Source: Anaeroglomus sp964630775
GTDB lineage: Bacteria; Planctomycetota; Phycisphaerae; Sedimentisphaerales; Anaerohalosphaeraceae
Reading direction: 5' to 3'
Assembly (NCBI GenBank): GCA_964630775.1
Contig: CAZVYY010000024.1
Coordinates: 3,509 to 67,508, forward strand
Length of the DNA: 64,000 nt
Shown: positions 19,407 to 27,198 of the stretch, in pieces
Position numbering within the stretch: the stretch's first letter is position 1
Layout of the letters: each line of letters starts with the position of its first letter
Position numbers and translations under genes: made by a program
Notes under the pieces: generated by a model
Told to the model about the DNA's origin: nothing
The model's database searches: none
The model's input: only the letters and a program-made list of their open reading frames with translations

Positions 19407-22103
19407 GCCGTAATGATCCCACACCACGGTAGTCACCGACGCTGTCGGCAATATTATTTGCGATCCAATGACTTGTCCGAGAGATTCAAAGTGACGTGTT
19501 CCATCCGTTTGATAGACGCTCGAAACATCGTATTGAAATGAACCGGGATTCAGAGTCACCGAAGCCGGCTTGGTCGTGCTGCGATTGATCAATACTGAGA
19601 CAAGCCGCTTGTCATCAGGCGAAAGATAGGCCGACACCAGAACATCGGAATTATTGGACCCGGCCTTAACCCGCCTGAATCCGGGCTGTATGTAGTAGGA
19701 ATAATGCTTCATCGACCAATACGACGGATTGAGCCAATATCCTTTCGGAGAAGTCCAGTCACCCGATCCCCACGGAAATTCGATTTCTACCAGTCCGATG
19801 TCGCCGGGCCAGATCAGGCTCCAATGGTTGTACCCGCTGACCTGTTCAACGACCAGGGAGTTATGAATCAGATTCGCACAGGGAACCAGCCCTTTCATGT
19901 CGCCGAACTCGGTCATAAATCGCGGCTTGCCGGGGAACAGCGTATTGGAGCTGTTCAATACCGCCGTAAAAGCGGAATTATACCCATCCGGCGTCCCGTC
20001 GGTGCTGCCGCCGTAGAGGTGATGCGCAATCCCGTAAAATGTCTGAGGATTCATTTGCGCCATATAATTGCGAAGGCCCGCCGCATTCCCATACAGACCC
20101 ACGCACTCCGGCCCCAGCAATTTGGGCGGGGCCGCCATAGTAGCCTGAAGCTTCTGGTAAACGGCATTCTGTGCCAGGGCAAAACTCGCATAGTACTCGC
20201 CATTGACGGGAGCCTCGGACGGATTGAACCGGCAGGAATCATAATCGGCCGTCCAGTCCGGTTCGTTCTGAATGCCAATCCAGGTGGGGTTGACACCACG
20301 AGCAATGTAATCCTGAAGCGAGTCGCGCCAGTAATTCGCAAACCCGTCATAATCATAAGCACCGTTGACCTGAATCAGCGTTCCGCCATTGGCAACCTCA
20401 CCATTGCTTTTGAGATAGGCTGGAGGCGACCAGGAGGTCATCAGGATGGGCACGGGACGCCCCAGCCGCTGGTTAGCCGCTGCGACGATTTCATAAGTGG
20501 CGGTATCCTGTCCATTGACTCCGCGCCACCAGTTGCCAATCCGCAGCATGGACAGGTTCAGCCCCGAAAACGCATAGTCAAATATCTCTTTTTTGTAAGG
20601 ATGCGCCGTAAACCAGCCGTTATAAAAACAAATCGCACCGCCCAGCCCCTCGATTGTCTGATAGAGGGTCGCGGAATCAAGCGAGACAGAAACCGCAGCC
20701 GTTTCAACCTGCTGGAACTGCCACCAATTCAGGTTGAATAAATCATCGCCCTGCCCCCCCATAAACCTCAAGTACAAATCGTGCACTCCCGAAACACCGG
20801 ACACATTGCAGGTTATCGTCGTCCAGGTTTGCCTGCTGCCGGTGTTCGGGACCGAACAGGTTCCAGCGACCGTTCCGTCGAGACTGTCCAGCCGTAATTC
20901 AATACTGCCGCCGGCAGCGGCGCTGGCCACGCGGGCCAGAAAACTCGAAGCCCCGGCCCCAAAATCCACCCCGCGTACCCCAATCCAGTCCCCATTGGCA
21001 ATAGCGGTGACATTCATGCCGCCTTCGGTACAGACTTCCGTTTTGACACCGCTTTGCCGGGCAATGGTCTCCCCTTCCACCCGGGCAAAAGGATTGAGAA
21101 CTTTTAACTGGCTAAGACCATCCTGGGTAATGACAACCTGCTGAATCGTTCCATCCGAATTGTAGTAAAGCCGGTCCAGGCAGATATTCCGATGCACCGT
21201 CGGCACAATCCCTTCCACCGTCGCCTGATGGCGGTTATGATACACACAGTACCATTGCCCCTGATAGGTAAAAAACGTGTGATGATTGTTATTGCCGTAA
21301 TTATTGGGTGGTGGGCCAAGGGCCACTCCCCGGCGAACAAATCCGCTCATCGGGCTGGAACTGGTCATGTAGGCAATCTGCGAGCCAGGGGTTGTATCCT
21401 CATAATTGTCCGCATAAGAAAAATAATAAATGCCGTCCCGTTTATGCATGTGGGATGCTTCAAAAAAATCCGGCATGCCTATCGTCTCAGCCGATCCAAT
21501 CGGATCGATCATGTTTGTATTCAGTTTGATAACACGAGCCTGATTGGGGCCGCCGCCGCCAAAATAAAGATACGGCTGACCGTCATCGTCCACAAACACA
21601 CTGGGGTCGAATATCCACGTGCTGTTGGCTCCCGGTGTCCCCCCTGAAAGCCCTTCACGTTTCACCACCAGCCCATTCTTTGGAGCCGTAAACGGCCCGG
21701 TCGGGGAGTCACTGGTGACCACACCAATCCCCCAGTAGGGATCGCCGAAATAGAGATAAAATTTATTATTATTCCGGACCATGCACGGCGCCCAGGCCGT
21801 ACCGATCCAGGAAACACTGTCGGAATCAAAAACCACCCCATGATCCGTCCAGTTTTTGAGGTCGTCCGTCGAAAAACAGACGATGGAATCCATCAGATAA
21901 TCGGTGTCGTTGTTTTCTTCATCGTTGGAACAATAGACATACAGCCGCCCGTTCCATTCAATCGCCGTCGGATCCGCGGCATAATGCTGGGGCATCACGG
22001 GATAATCCGCCCAGACCCGGCCGGCTGCAAGACAGAGAATTATTACAATAAATGCTTTTATAATGGCACGGATTTCGGCTCTGTTCACAATCCTCTGTTC
22101 CAT
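17283..22103 (-). CDS. Secreted GH43-CBM6-GH30 xylanase with Fn3/LamG/MAM and dockerin-like tail
   Basis: A 1606-residue exoenzyme. Three ATGs follow GGGGGG; the third (22103) has the best spacing and gives a leader ending AAGRVWA. Domains: GH43 (about 35-335; Asp44 in AADPT, Asp166 in IFDPSVF, Glu215 in FFEASH); CBM6 (340-465); GH30 of glucuronoxylanase type (475-895; acid/base Glu614 in GIQNEPDW, nucleophile Glu732 in FMTEFGD); Fn3 (900-985); LamG (987-1180); two Fn3 domains (1190-1375); a MAM-like jelly roll (1390-1550); and a two-repeat dockerin-like EF-hand tail (1552-1606, with FAEHWL and FTNYWL). The predicted role is endo-cleavage of glucuronoarabinoxylan plus removal of arabinose or xylose. 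About 700 C-terminal residues are nearly the same as in the GH5 protein at 50518-53847. It is the first catalytic gene behind the sigma/FecR/LamG head. Confidence 0.92.
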   Translation of the reverse strand: MEQRIVNRAEIRAIIKAFIVIILCLAAGRVWADYPVMPQHYAADPTAIEWNGRLYVYCSNDEENNDTDYLMDSIVCFSTDDLKNWTDHGVVFDSDSVSWIGTAWAPCMVRNNNKFYLYFGDPYWGIGVVTSDSPTGPFTAPKNGLVVKREGLSGGTPGANSTWIFDPSVFVDDDGQPYLYFGGGGPNQARVIKLNTNMIDPIGSAETIGMPDFFEASHMHKRDGIYYFSYADNYEDTTPGSQIAYMTSSSPMSGFVRRGVALGPPPNNYGNNNHHTFFTYQGQWYCVYHNRHQATVEGIVPTVHRNICLDRLYYNSDGTIQQVVITQDGLSQLKVLNPFARVEGETIARQSGVKTEVCTEGGMNVTAIANGDWIGVRGVDFGAGASSFLARVASAAAGGSIELRLDSLDGTVAGTCSVPNTGSRQTWTTITCNVSGVSGVHDLYLRFMGGQGDDLFNLNWWQFQQVETAAVSVSLDSATLYQTIEGLGGAICFYNGWFTAHPYKKEIFDYAFSGLNLSMLRIGNWWRGVNGQDTATYEIVAAANQRLGRPVPILMTSWSPPAYLKSNGEVANGGTLIQVNGAYDYDGFANYWRDSLQDYIARGVNPTWIGIQNEPDWTADYDSCRFNPSEAPVNGEYYASFALAQNAVYQKLQATMAAPPKLLGPECVGLYGNAAGLRNYMAQMNPQTFYGIAHHLYGGSTDGTPDGYNSAFTAVLNSSNTLFPGKPRFMTEFGDMKGLVPCANLIHNSLVVEQVSGYNHWSLIWPGDIGLVEIEFPWGSGDWTSPKGYWLNPSYWSMKHYSYYIQPGFRRVKAGSNNSDVLVSAYLSPDDKRLVSVLINRSTTKPASVTLNPGSFQYDVSSVYQTDGTRHFESLGQVIGSQIILPTASVTTVVWDHYGPVAPSGLWATRLTDRQVNLGWNASAGALSYNLKRSTTSGGPYVTIASGLTVTRFSDTTVMPGIKYYYAVSANTASGESSNSVEVTPAILRSYLKCDETGGLIAADATGNGWTGTLVNGPVWTTGKFSNGLDLDGTNDHLSLRTGVVDNLTDFTIAVWVNLDTISNWSRVFDFGTGTSVNMFLTPRSGSGAVRFAITTSGAGGEKQINGTAALPTGTWTHVAVTLAGSTGILYVNGSEVGRNSSMSLTPDSLGATTQNYIGRSQYSADAYLDGRIDEFRIYAAALSAADVSALYAEQVPAMPSSPSGLGAAAISGSRINLSWNASFGATNYNVKRSTANGGPYTHVASLSGTSFSDSGLSEMTTYYYVVSAVNSAGESADSIQAGATTPSTPPEAPTGLTATANEESIVLSWDANTESDLAGYHIYRSIMPGSGYVRLNESLLDEPEFIDSNIDYYTPYYYTVTAVDRYGYESFYANEASVTLTDSQAVQLHTIDFENGMGDWVNISGEDSHNWTRYSGGTITPNTGPSGGADGSTWYVYLETSPGGANAAGQSAILQSPVIAGFRRILTFYYHMYGVETGTLNIDVYDGIWHNSVWSLSGQQHNSNSEAYTRAMVNLSDYTGLIQIRFRAVAAGGPRGDIAIDNIAVFGRILYGDANLDNIVDTGDLLTFAEHWLQDRCELDLDGDCLVNLYEFAEFTNYWLDQSYQ

Positions 22104-22244
22104 CATCATTCCCCCCGAATAAATACGGAGTGCTGTCCAAAACATTGCTTTGACAGCACTTCAATGACCAGTTGATATAATACGATTACACTCATGCAGT
22201 GATTCATCCGTTCTCGCAAAACGGGATTATCCGCAGCCAAAACA

Positions 22245-22278
22245 GATTTCCGGGCGTCTGAATAGACGCCCGGAAATC
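22245..22278 (-). terminator. Strong 15-bp hairpin downstream of the LamG exoprotein gene
   Basis: A perfect 15-base inverted repeat with a four-base loop; the left arm is GATTTCCGGGCGTCT. On the minus strand it is followed by TGTTTT. It lies 26 bases past the stop of the LamG/Ig gene and about 140 bases before the GH43-GH30 start, so it may partly terminate or protect the 3' end of a highly expressed upstream message. Confidence 0.75.
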
Positions 22279-22303
22279 ATCGTTTATGTAAATTCAAGAT
22301 GGC

Positions 22304-24409
22304 TTAGTCCGCATAGATGCGGTCATTTTCCAGCCATCGTGCGGCAAAACTGACAAAGTCCGGCAAATCAATGATGCAGTTGCCGTTGGTGTCATAGGCC
22401 TGCTGATCGTAGGCTTCCCGGTTGCACACCGACCCGCCCTCAATCGCCAGGTATTCCTTGGCGATATCCACGGTTGTCAGAGCATAGTTCCAAATCTTGA
22501 GGTCATCAATCATGCCGTTAAATTCAGGATCCGGCCACTGGCTTTTGCCGAGATAGTTCAATACGGCACCGACATCAATCGGATTGACCGTCATGCTCGT
22601 ATTGGTCGCAACCAGTTCGCCATCGCGGTACAGGCGTCCTGTATTTCCAGCAAGGGTAACCGCAACATGATGCCACTGACCGGCAGGAATGGCACTGGTC
22701 TCAAGCAGTTGCTCGTTCACCGTGGAGGTTCTGATTGCAAAACGCATCACGCCCCAGCCGGCATCGGGTGTGATGAACAGGTAATTCGATGTTCCGTTAC
22801 CAAAATCCAAAGCACGGCTCCATCCATGAATAGTACTGGGACGAATCCATAGACTAATGGTCATGTCCTGATAATCGACTGCACCGGCAGGAATCTGTGC
22901 ATACTGACCATCGGCGCTTTGCGCATCTGCATTGTCCAGCAGCAGGCTGGATGTTCCTACTTTGGCATTCGTACCGTTTAAACCCGGAAGCGAACCGGCT
23001 CCGGCCTGCTTCATGACCGCATTAAAACCACTGATGACATCGGGGGAGACACCCTCCGCAATCGTCTCAAATGGATAGTGACTGACCAGGCGAGGATACC
23101 ATAACCGTGCCGAATTCGAAGGAACCGAAGGAATTCCCCCGGTATCCGGAGAGCCGTTGTACGCAATGCAGTAAAACTGCCCTTCGTCCGCGGCGGTTGC
23201 ACCGGTGATAACCAGGGTTGTCGTATGGGTGCCCGAATAAATACCGCCGTCACTCAATTGGATATCCGGGCTGCCGACTTTAAACCATCGAAAATCGGTG
23301 GCCGCGGGGCCGCCTGTGACTTTGAATGATGCGTTGCCGTTAAAATCAGCCAGGGCATTCGCAGGTCCAACCAGAATAACGGGGGTGGCGGCTATCGTAT
23401 TAAATGTCCAGACCGGCCCCATAATATTGTTTTGATGACCGGCCGGATAAGGATTGCCATTGGGATCAGCAATCGCTTCTTCCACCTTCCAGGAATACTC
23501 AGTTGCCTGCTTGAGTGTAACGGGTCCGTACTCATTATACGGATTGGTCAGGTTGGGATCGGCATTGTGAACCTGCTGAACATAATCCAGCAGATAAAGA
23601 TTGGGATCGCTCGGATTGCCGTTTGTCAAATAGAGATAATGCCCCTTGATTGCAGGATTGACCCGATATGCCGTCAGATAAGCCGGATCGCCGCCCGCAT
23701 TCCAGCCGAATGTGACCTGGGCCTGGGTCTGGGAGATCAACGTCCCGAACGAACCGTCGTCGTTGGCCGGCAAAACCACAGGCTCATGAGCTTCAGCGTC
23801 CGAGCCCATGGTGATTTTGAGATTATCCATTTCCCACACCTGGGTAAAGGATGTCCCGTTGGGCATCACGTCACCCGGCCAGGGCTGGCCAATCTCCATC
23901 GACCACGTGGACTGTTTTAAATCCCAATTGGCTCCCTGCCACCAGTTATTGACGAAGTCGGCCATGTTGAATTTCACATGGACCCACCCGTCGGCCTGAG
24001 ATATGCTCAGGTTGGCAAATCCATGGCCGTACTGATCCCCGCCGACAGCAGGATTGGGGGTGACGATGGCAACCCCTAATACGATGGGGTTCCAGTTGCC
24101 CGAGACATTGCGGACATCAAATGAGACATTATAATCCGCCGGATTTGCACTGGTGTTTCCAGACACCGTGAAGTCCCACTTGGAACCGAATCGGGCATTT
24201 GCATCCGCACCGGTGGCATTACTGACCACGCCGGTATGCCGAATGACCTTGTTTCCACCACCGATATCAACTTCGGCGACGGAATGGGTGCATATATCCG
24301 TACCCCAGTTCCAGGCAGCAGTCGTGCCTCCGCTGGGATTGTCATAGATGACCACCCCGAAACTCGTTGCGACACACAGTCCCATCAACATCAAACACAT
24401 TCTTTTCAT
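22304..24409 (-). CDS. Secreted LamG/Ig-like protein with dockerin-like C-terminus (head of xylan operon)
   Basis: A 701-residue exported protein without a recognised catalytic domain. GGAGGA seven bases upstream selects the ATG at 24409 (MKRMCLMLMGL). After the leader comes a Trp-rich beta domain (about 20-215) that could bind glycan, an Fn3-like region (230-340), an Ig-like domain (345-440, with GTHTTTLVITG and EGQFYCIAYNG), a LamG/concanavalin domain (445-650), and a single dockerin-like motif around YDTNGNCIIDLPDF and FAARWLEN. It is the first gene after the sigma/FecR pair, the same position as its paralogue at 54087-56288. A role as a surface glycan-binding protein is inferred from domains and position. 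Confidence 0.82.
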   Translation of the reverse strand: MKRMCLMLMGLCVATSFGVVIYDNPSGGTTAAWNWGTDICTHSVAEVDIGGGNKVIRHTGVVSNATGADANARFGSKWDFTVSGNTSANPADYNVSFDVRNVSGNWNPIVLGVAIVTPNPAVGGDQYGHGFANLSISQADGWVHVKFNMADFVNNWWQGANWDLKQSTWSMEIGQPWPGDVMPNGTSFTQVWEMDNLKITMGSDAEAHEPVVLPANDDGSFGTLISQTQAQVTFGWNAGGDPAYLTAYRVNPAIKGHYLYLTNGNPSDPNLYLLDYVQQVHNADPNLTNPYNEYGPVTLKQATEYSWKVEEAIADPNGNPYPAGHQNNIMGPVWTFNTIAATPVILVGPANALADFNGNASFKVTGGPAATDFRWFKVGSPDIQLSDGGIYSGTHTTTLVITGATAADEGQFYCIAYNGSPDTGGIPSVPSNSARLWYPRLVSHYPFETIAEGVSPDVISGFNAVMKQAGAGSLPGLNGTNAKVGTSSLLLDNADAQSADGQYAQIPAGAVDYQDMTISLWIRPSTIHGWSRALDFGNGTSNYLFITPDAGWGVMRFAIRTSTVNEQLLETSAIPAGQWHHVAVTLAGNTGRLYRDGELVATNTSMTVNPIDVGAVLNYLGKSQWPDPEFNGMIDDLKIWNYALTTVDIAKEYLAIEGGSVCNREAYDQQAYDTNGNCIIDLPDFVSFAARWLENDRIYAD

Positions 24410-24469
24410 TTTTTGTTCCTCCACAAAATAGTTATATAGTGTTTATGTTTGCATCGTACGAAAACTTCT

Positions 24470-24573
24470 TATACCGATCTTGCTTGTAAATTTCCATTTT
24501 ATCACGGCTGAGTACAGCAGACTCACCCACCTGCTTCTTCTGCTCGCGGAATTACTACGCCTGCCGGATGTAC
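24470..24573 (+). repeat. Dispersed intergenic repeat, copy A
   Basis: One of five degenerate copies of the same intergenic element (others at 28813, 42508, 53877 and 56395). It begins ATACCGATCTTGCTT like copy B, contains AAATTTCC and CACGGCTGAG with a partner ACTCACCC forming an imperfect hairpin, then CTGCTTCTTCTGCTCG as in copy C and GCGGAATTACTACGCC as in B and C. It fills the gap between the FecR and LamG genes. Confidence 0.6.
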
Positions 24574-24586
24574 CGCAGCCGATTCA

Positions 24587-26263
24587 CTACTCCAAAATCA
24601 AAACCGGATCGGCATACATACACCAGTCACTGTCAATGGCCGTTAAAGGCATATTGTCCCAGATGCGTCCTTCGGGATCCTGCCCGTCGGTGGTAATCAG
24701 GGTCAAAAACCGGTCCTTGTCTGAAATCTCGATATCCGCTGAAAACAGCGTTTTTTCCTTAACCTGCGTTTTTTGATGCCGTATTTTTCCGTCCACCAGA
24801 ATCCAGAAATCCGCATTACTGGCCTCGGGGCGTATCGCCCCCATTTCGATCCCGAACCGGGTCTGGAAACGAGCAATTCTGGTCGCCGGCAACAGGCTGC
24901 GTATCGCCTGGAGATCATACGTAATTCCCATATTGGCATGCATCAATATACAATGGGCATTCCATTGGCCCGATACGGCGGCGTTCTCAATCGCCTGGGC
25001 ATTGAGAATCCTGATGGCGTTGGTGACAGTCCCGTAACAGGCCCCGCTGGACGGCGGACATTCCTGAAACACATGCCCCAGAGAACTGACAATCTGTTGA
25101 GACTGGCCGTTGGGAATAAAAACACCGTCAATAAAACGGCTGGACGGCACGGGACGATAGAGGTTGGCCGTTGTATGAAGTTCGGGCATCCCCATCGGTT
25201 TTACAAAATTCCCACTGGGCAGATCGATACCCATATCAATTACTCCGCTGCCCAGTCCGTTGCCGCCGCCGACAATATCGGCAAGACTCAGTGTTTTTTG
25301 TCCCTTCCATATCGTGTTGCTGTCGGAACGGATAGTCCGCACAAAATGTGTCTGCAGAAACGGAATGTCCGAGATAACCAGCGTATCAGCAGCAACCCTC
25401 TTGCTCATTCCGGCCTCGACTTCGACAATTTCCTTCGACGCTTCGACGCCGGCAATCAGGGTCGTTTTGCCCTGCATCACGTACAGGGACGTATCCCCGC
25501 CAATATCGGCCTGAACGCCGAACTCCGTACCCAGGTCTATGATCTTGGCGTTGTCTGTGTACACTGAAAATCCGACCGCCTCCCGTGGAACAATCGCATA
25601 CAGCCTGCCGTACCGCATCTTGATCTGGTCTTCGGTGCGAACCTGAAAGGCACAAGGCCCTTCCAGGGTCACCTGAGCACCGTTATCAAACAGAAATGTG
25701 ACACAGCCTTCCTGCAGCACAACATCGCTGCGGCTGGTCAGCACAGGATCCCCTTTGTCCATCGCGCCGTTCGTCGTTGCCCATTTGGCATGGATACTGT
25801 CCGCCAGGACAGCCACCTTAAAACCCGTAGCCGGCGGCGCCAGATACGCAAACAGGAAAATCAGGACAATCGCCGCAGCCGAAACCGCAGTCACGACAAC
25901 AGCCCCGGCGCTGACCCGGCGGGCAATTTTGGGATATTCAACCTTATTGACAAAGATTCTGGGTTTAGGCTCGGGATTCAGGGCAACCTCAACCGTCGGA
26001 GAGGTTTTTTCGTCCTCAGCCAGTTTCTGCCATATCGTATGATCAAGGCACTCTTCCAGCGGCACTTCCCCGCTTATACGGCCCTGTTCATTCAGTTTCG
26101 TCCGCAAAGCGGTATAGTTTTTGACATAATTGCAGTAATCGTGGATGGCTTCGGGATGATGCGCAAGATATTCGTCCAGTTGCTGAATTTCTTTGTCTGA
26201 AATACAGTTCTCCAGCAGCTTGAAAATCAGTGTGCCTATTTCATTGGGATTTTGATGATCCAT
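24587..26263 (-). CDS. FecR-type anti-sigma sensor with C-terminal NPCBM-like domain (xylan locus)
   Basis: A 558-residue single-pass membrane protein. The start is the ATG at 26263, whose A lies in the sigma gene's TGA (TGATG), as in the first pair. Layout: a helical, acidic cytoplasmic part (1-110); a membrane helix (about 117-142); a FecR domain (155-275, with KIIDLGTEFGVQAD and YVMQGKTTLI); a linker; and a C-terminal beta-domain (about 440-556) with GITYDL, the words NADFWILVDGKI and a D.DRFLTLITT strand, the pattern of NPCBM carbohydrate-binding domains. FecR proteins bind and control the partner ECF sigma factor. A glycan-binding C-terminus would let this one sense xylan fragments itself. 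FecR identity is firm; the NPCBM call is by eye. Confidence 0.8.
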   Translation of the reverse strand: MDHQNPNEIGTLIFKLLENCISDKEIQQLDEYLAHHPEAIHDYCNYVKNYTALRTKLNEQGRISGEVPLEECLDHTIWQKLAEDEKTSPTVEVALNPEPKPRIFVNKVEYPKIARRVSAGAVVVTAVSAAAIVLIFLFAYLAPPATGFKVAVLADSIHAKWATTNGAMDKGDPVLTSRSDVVLQEGCVTFLFDNGAQVTLEGPCAFQVRTEDQIKMRYGRLYAIVPREAVGFSVYTDNAKIIDLGTEFGVQADIGGDTSLYVMQGKTTLIAGVEASKEIVEVEAGMSKRVAADTLVISDIPFLQTHFVRTIRSDSNTIWKGQKTLSLADIVGGGNGLGSGVIDMGIDLPSGNFVKPMGMPELHTTANLYRPVPSSRFIDGVFIPNGQSQQIVSSLGHVFQECPPSSGACYGTVTNAIRILNAQAIENAAVSGQWNAHCILMHANMGITYDLQAIRSLLPATRIARFQTRFGIEMGAIRPEASNADFWILVDGKIRHQKTQVKEKTLFSADIEISDKDRFLTLITTDGQDPEGRIWDNMPLTAIDSDWCMYADPVLILE

Positions 26264-26787
26264 CACAAGTCCTGATTAGATAATGATCGTGAAATACACA
26301 AATTCAGCACATTGATGATATGAGAAATACGAAAATACAAGGTGCTTGCAGGCCGGCCAACCTTCAGAGCAATATCTTTCACAGAAACATTATCCCGATA
26401 TCGAAGAGTGATTAATTTCTTGTCTTTTGCATCCAGCTTCTTTAAACAATCATTCAATGCACTGACACGGCGTCCATAATCCCGGGCCGAATCTTCAGCA
26501 ATGTGCGAAAGTCGGTTATAAAATTCATGATGAAGGAGTTTTCTGGTTTTTCGGTTATCCCTTAAATACTCAAGCGTTTTATTCCTGGCGATGGTCATCG
26601 CCCAGGCGGTAAAATTGGTCCCTTCCTGAAACTGGTCAAAATTCTCCCACATAATCGTGGCTGTCTCCTGAAGCAAATCCTCAGCGGCCGTCAGATTATG
26701 CACCATCATCATAATGTAAGACATCAGGCTGCCATGAATGCCATTATACAAACCAAAGAATTTTGAGCTTTTGCTGTCCACGATCAT
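26263..26787 (-). CDS. ECF RNA polymerase sigma factor of the xylan locus
   Basis: A 174-residue ECF sigma factor. Region 2 shows NLTAAEDLLQETATIMWENFDQF and FTAWAMTIARNKTLEYLR; region 4 shows LITLRYRDNVSVKDIAL with the recognition helix RPASTLYFRI. It overlaps the FecR gene by one base and heads a run of minus-strand genes reaching to 1600 with mostly short gaps, so the xylan operon is its likely target. It is a paralogue of the factors at 798-1313 and 58181-58708. No clear ribosome site lies before the ATG (TTATTAATCA), and no confident promoter was found upstream. Confidence 0.87.
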   Translation of the reverse strand: MIVDSKSSKFFGLYNGIHGSLMSYIMMMVHNLTAAEDLLQETATIMWENFDQFQEGTNFTAWAMTIARNKTLEYLRDNRKTRKLLHHEFYNRLSHIAEDSARDYGRRVSALNDCLKKLDAKDKKLITLRYRDNVSVKDIALKVGRPASTLYFRISHIINVLNLCISRSLSNQDL

Positions 26788-27198
26788 TGATTAATAAACA
26801 ACCTATTTTCACACCTGAATTTCTGTATTACCTATTATGTAATGCAAAAACCTCTGAAATTTCTAAAGATTTCCATAAGACTTCCTTCAAATAAATCGTA
26901 TCTCCTTTATATATAATTGGTTACAATTTTTGGTAAAAATAAGACGTGACCCGCTCACCTGTGTTTTTTAAATGACTGAATGTACATCTGAAACCTATTC
27001 TCAATACAGCCGATTCACGTGTTTTTGATTAGCTTTTACAAAATGGTACAGTCCTTGCAAGATCAAATTTCATTATGTAAATCGATAGCACGGAAACCCT
27101 GTTATCGCCTGAAAAATCAAACAATTGAAAGCAAACAGATAAAGGATACGTGTCGATTACTTACAATTTTGTATTTGACGCGATATTTTGATACAATA
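26788..27198. other. Divergent intergenic region between xylan and nitrogen-fixation loci
   Basis: About 410 bases of AT-rich DNA separating the minus-strand sigma gene from nifA. It contains the nifA sigma-54-type promoter at 27044-27059 and about 140 bases of untranslated nifA leader. No perfect NifA upstream site (TGT-N10-ACA) and no gene was seen. An in-frame GTG at 27019 would extend nifA, but it lies upstream of the predicted transcription start. Confidence 0.6.
27044..27059 (+). promoter_or_regulatory. Sigma-54 (-24/-12) promoter of nifA
   Basis: TGGTACAGTCCTTGCA matches the sigma-54 consensus TGGCACN5TTGCW with one change, and has the invariant GG (27045-27046) and GC (27057-27058) exactly ten bases apart. 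Transcription would start near 27070. This implies nifA is itself under nitrogen-responsive or self-activated control. Confidence 0.65.

Noticed and set aside
27019..27198. Sixty-codon N-terminal extension of NifA from a GTG
   Set aside because: It lies across the sigma-54 promoter, reads like non-coding AT-rich sequence and has no ribosome site.
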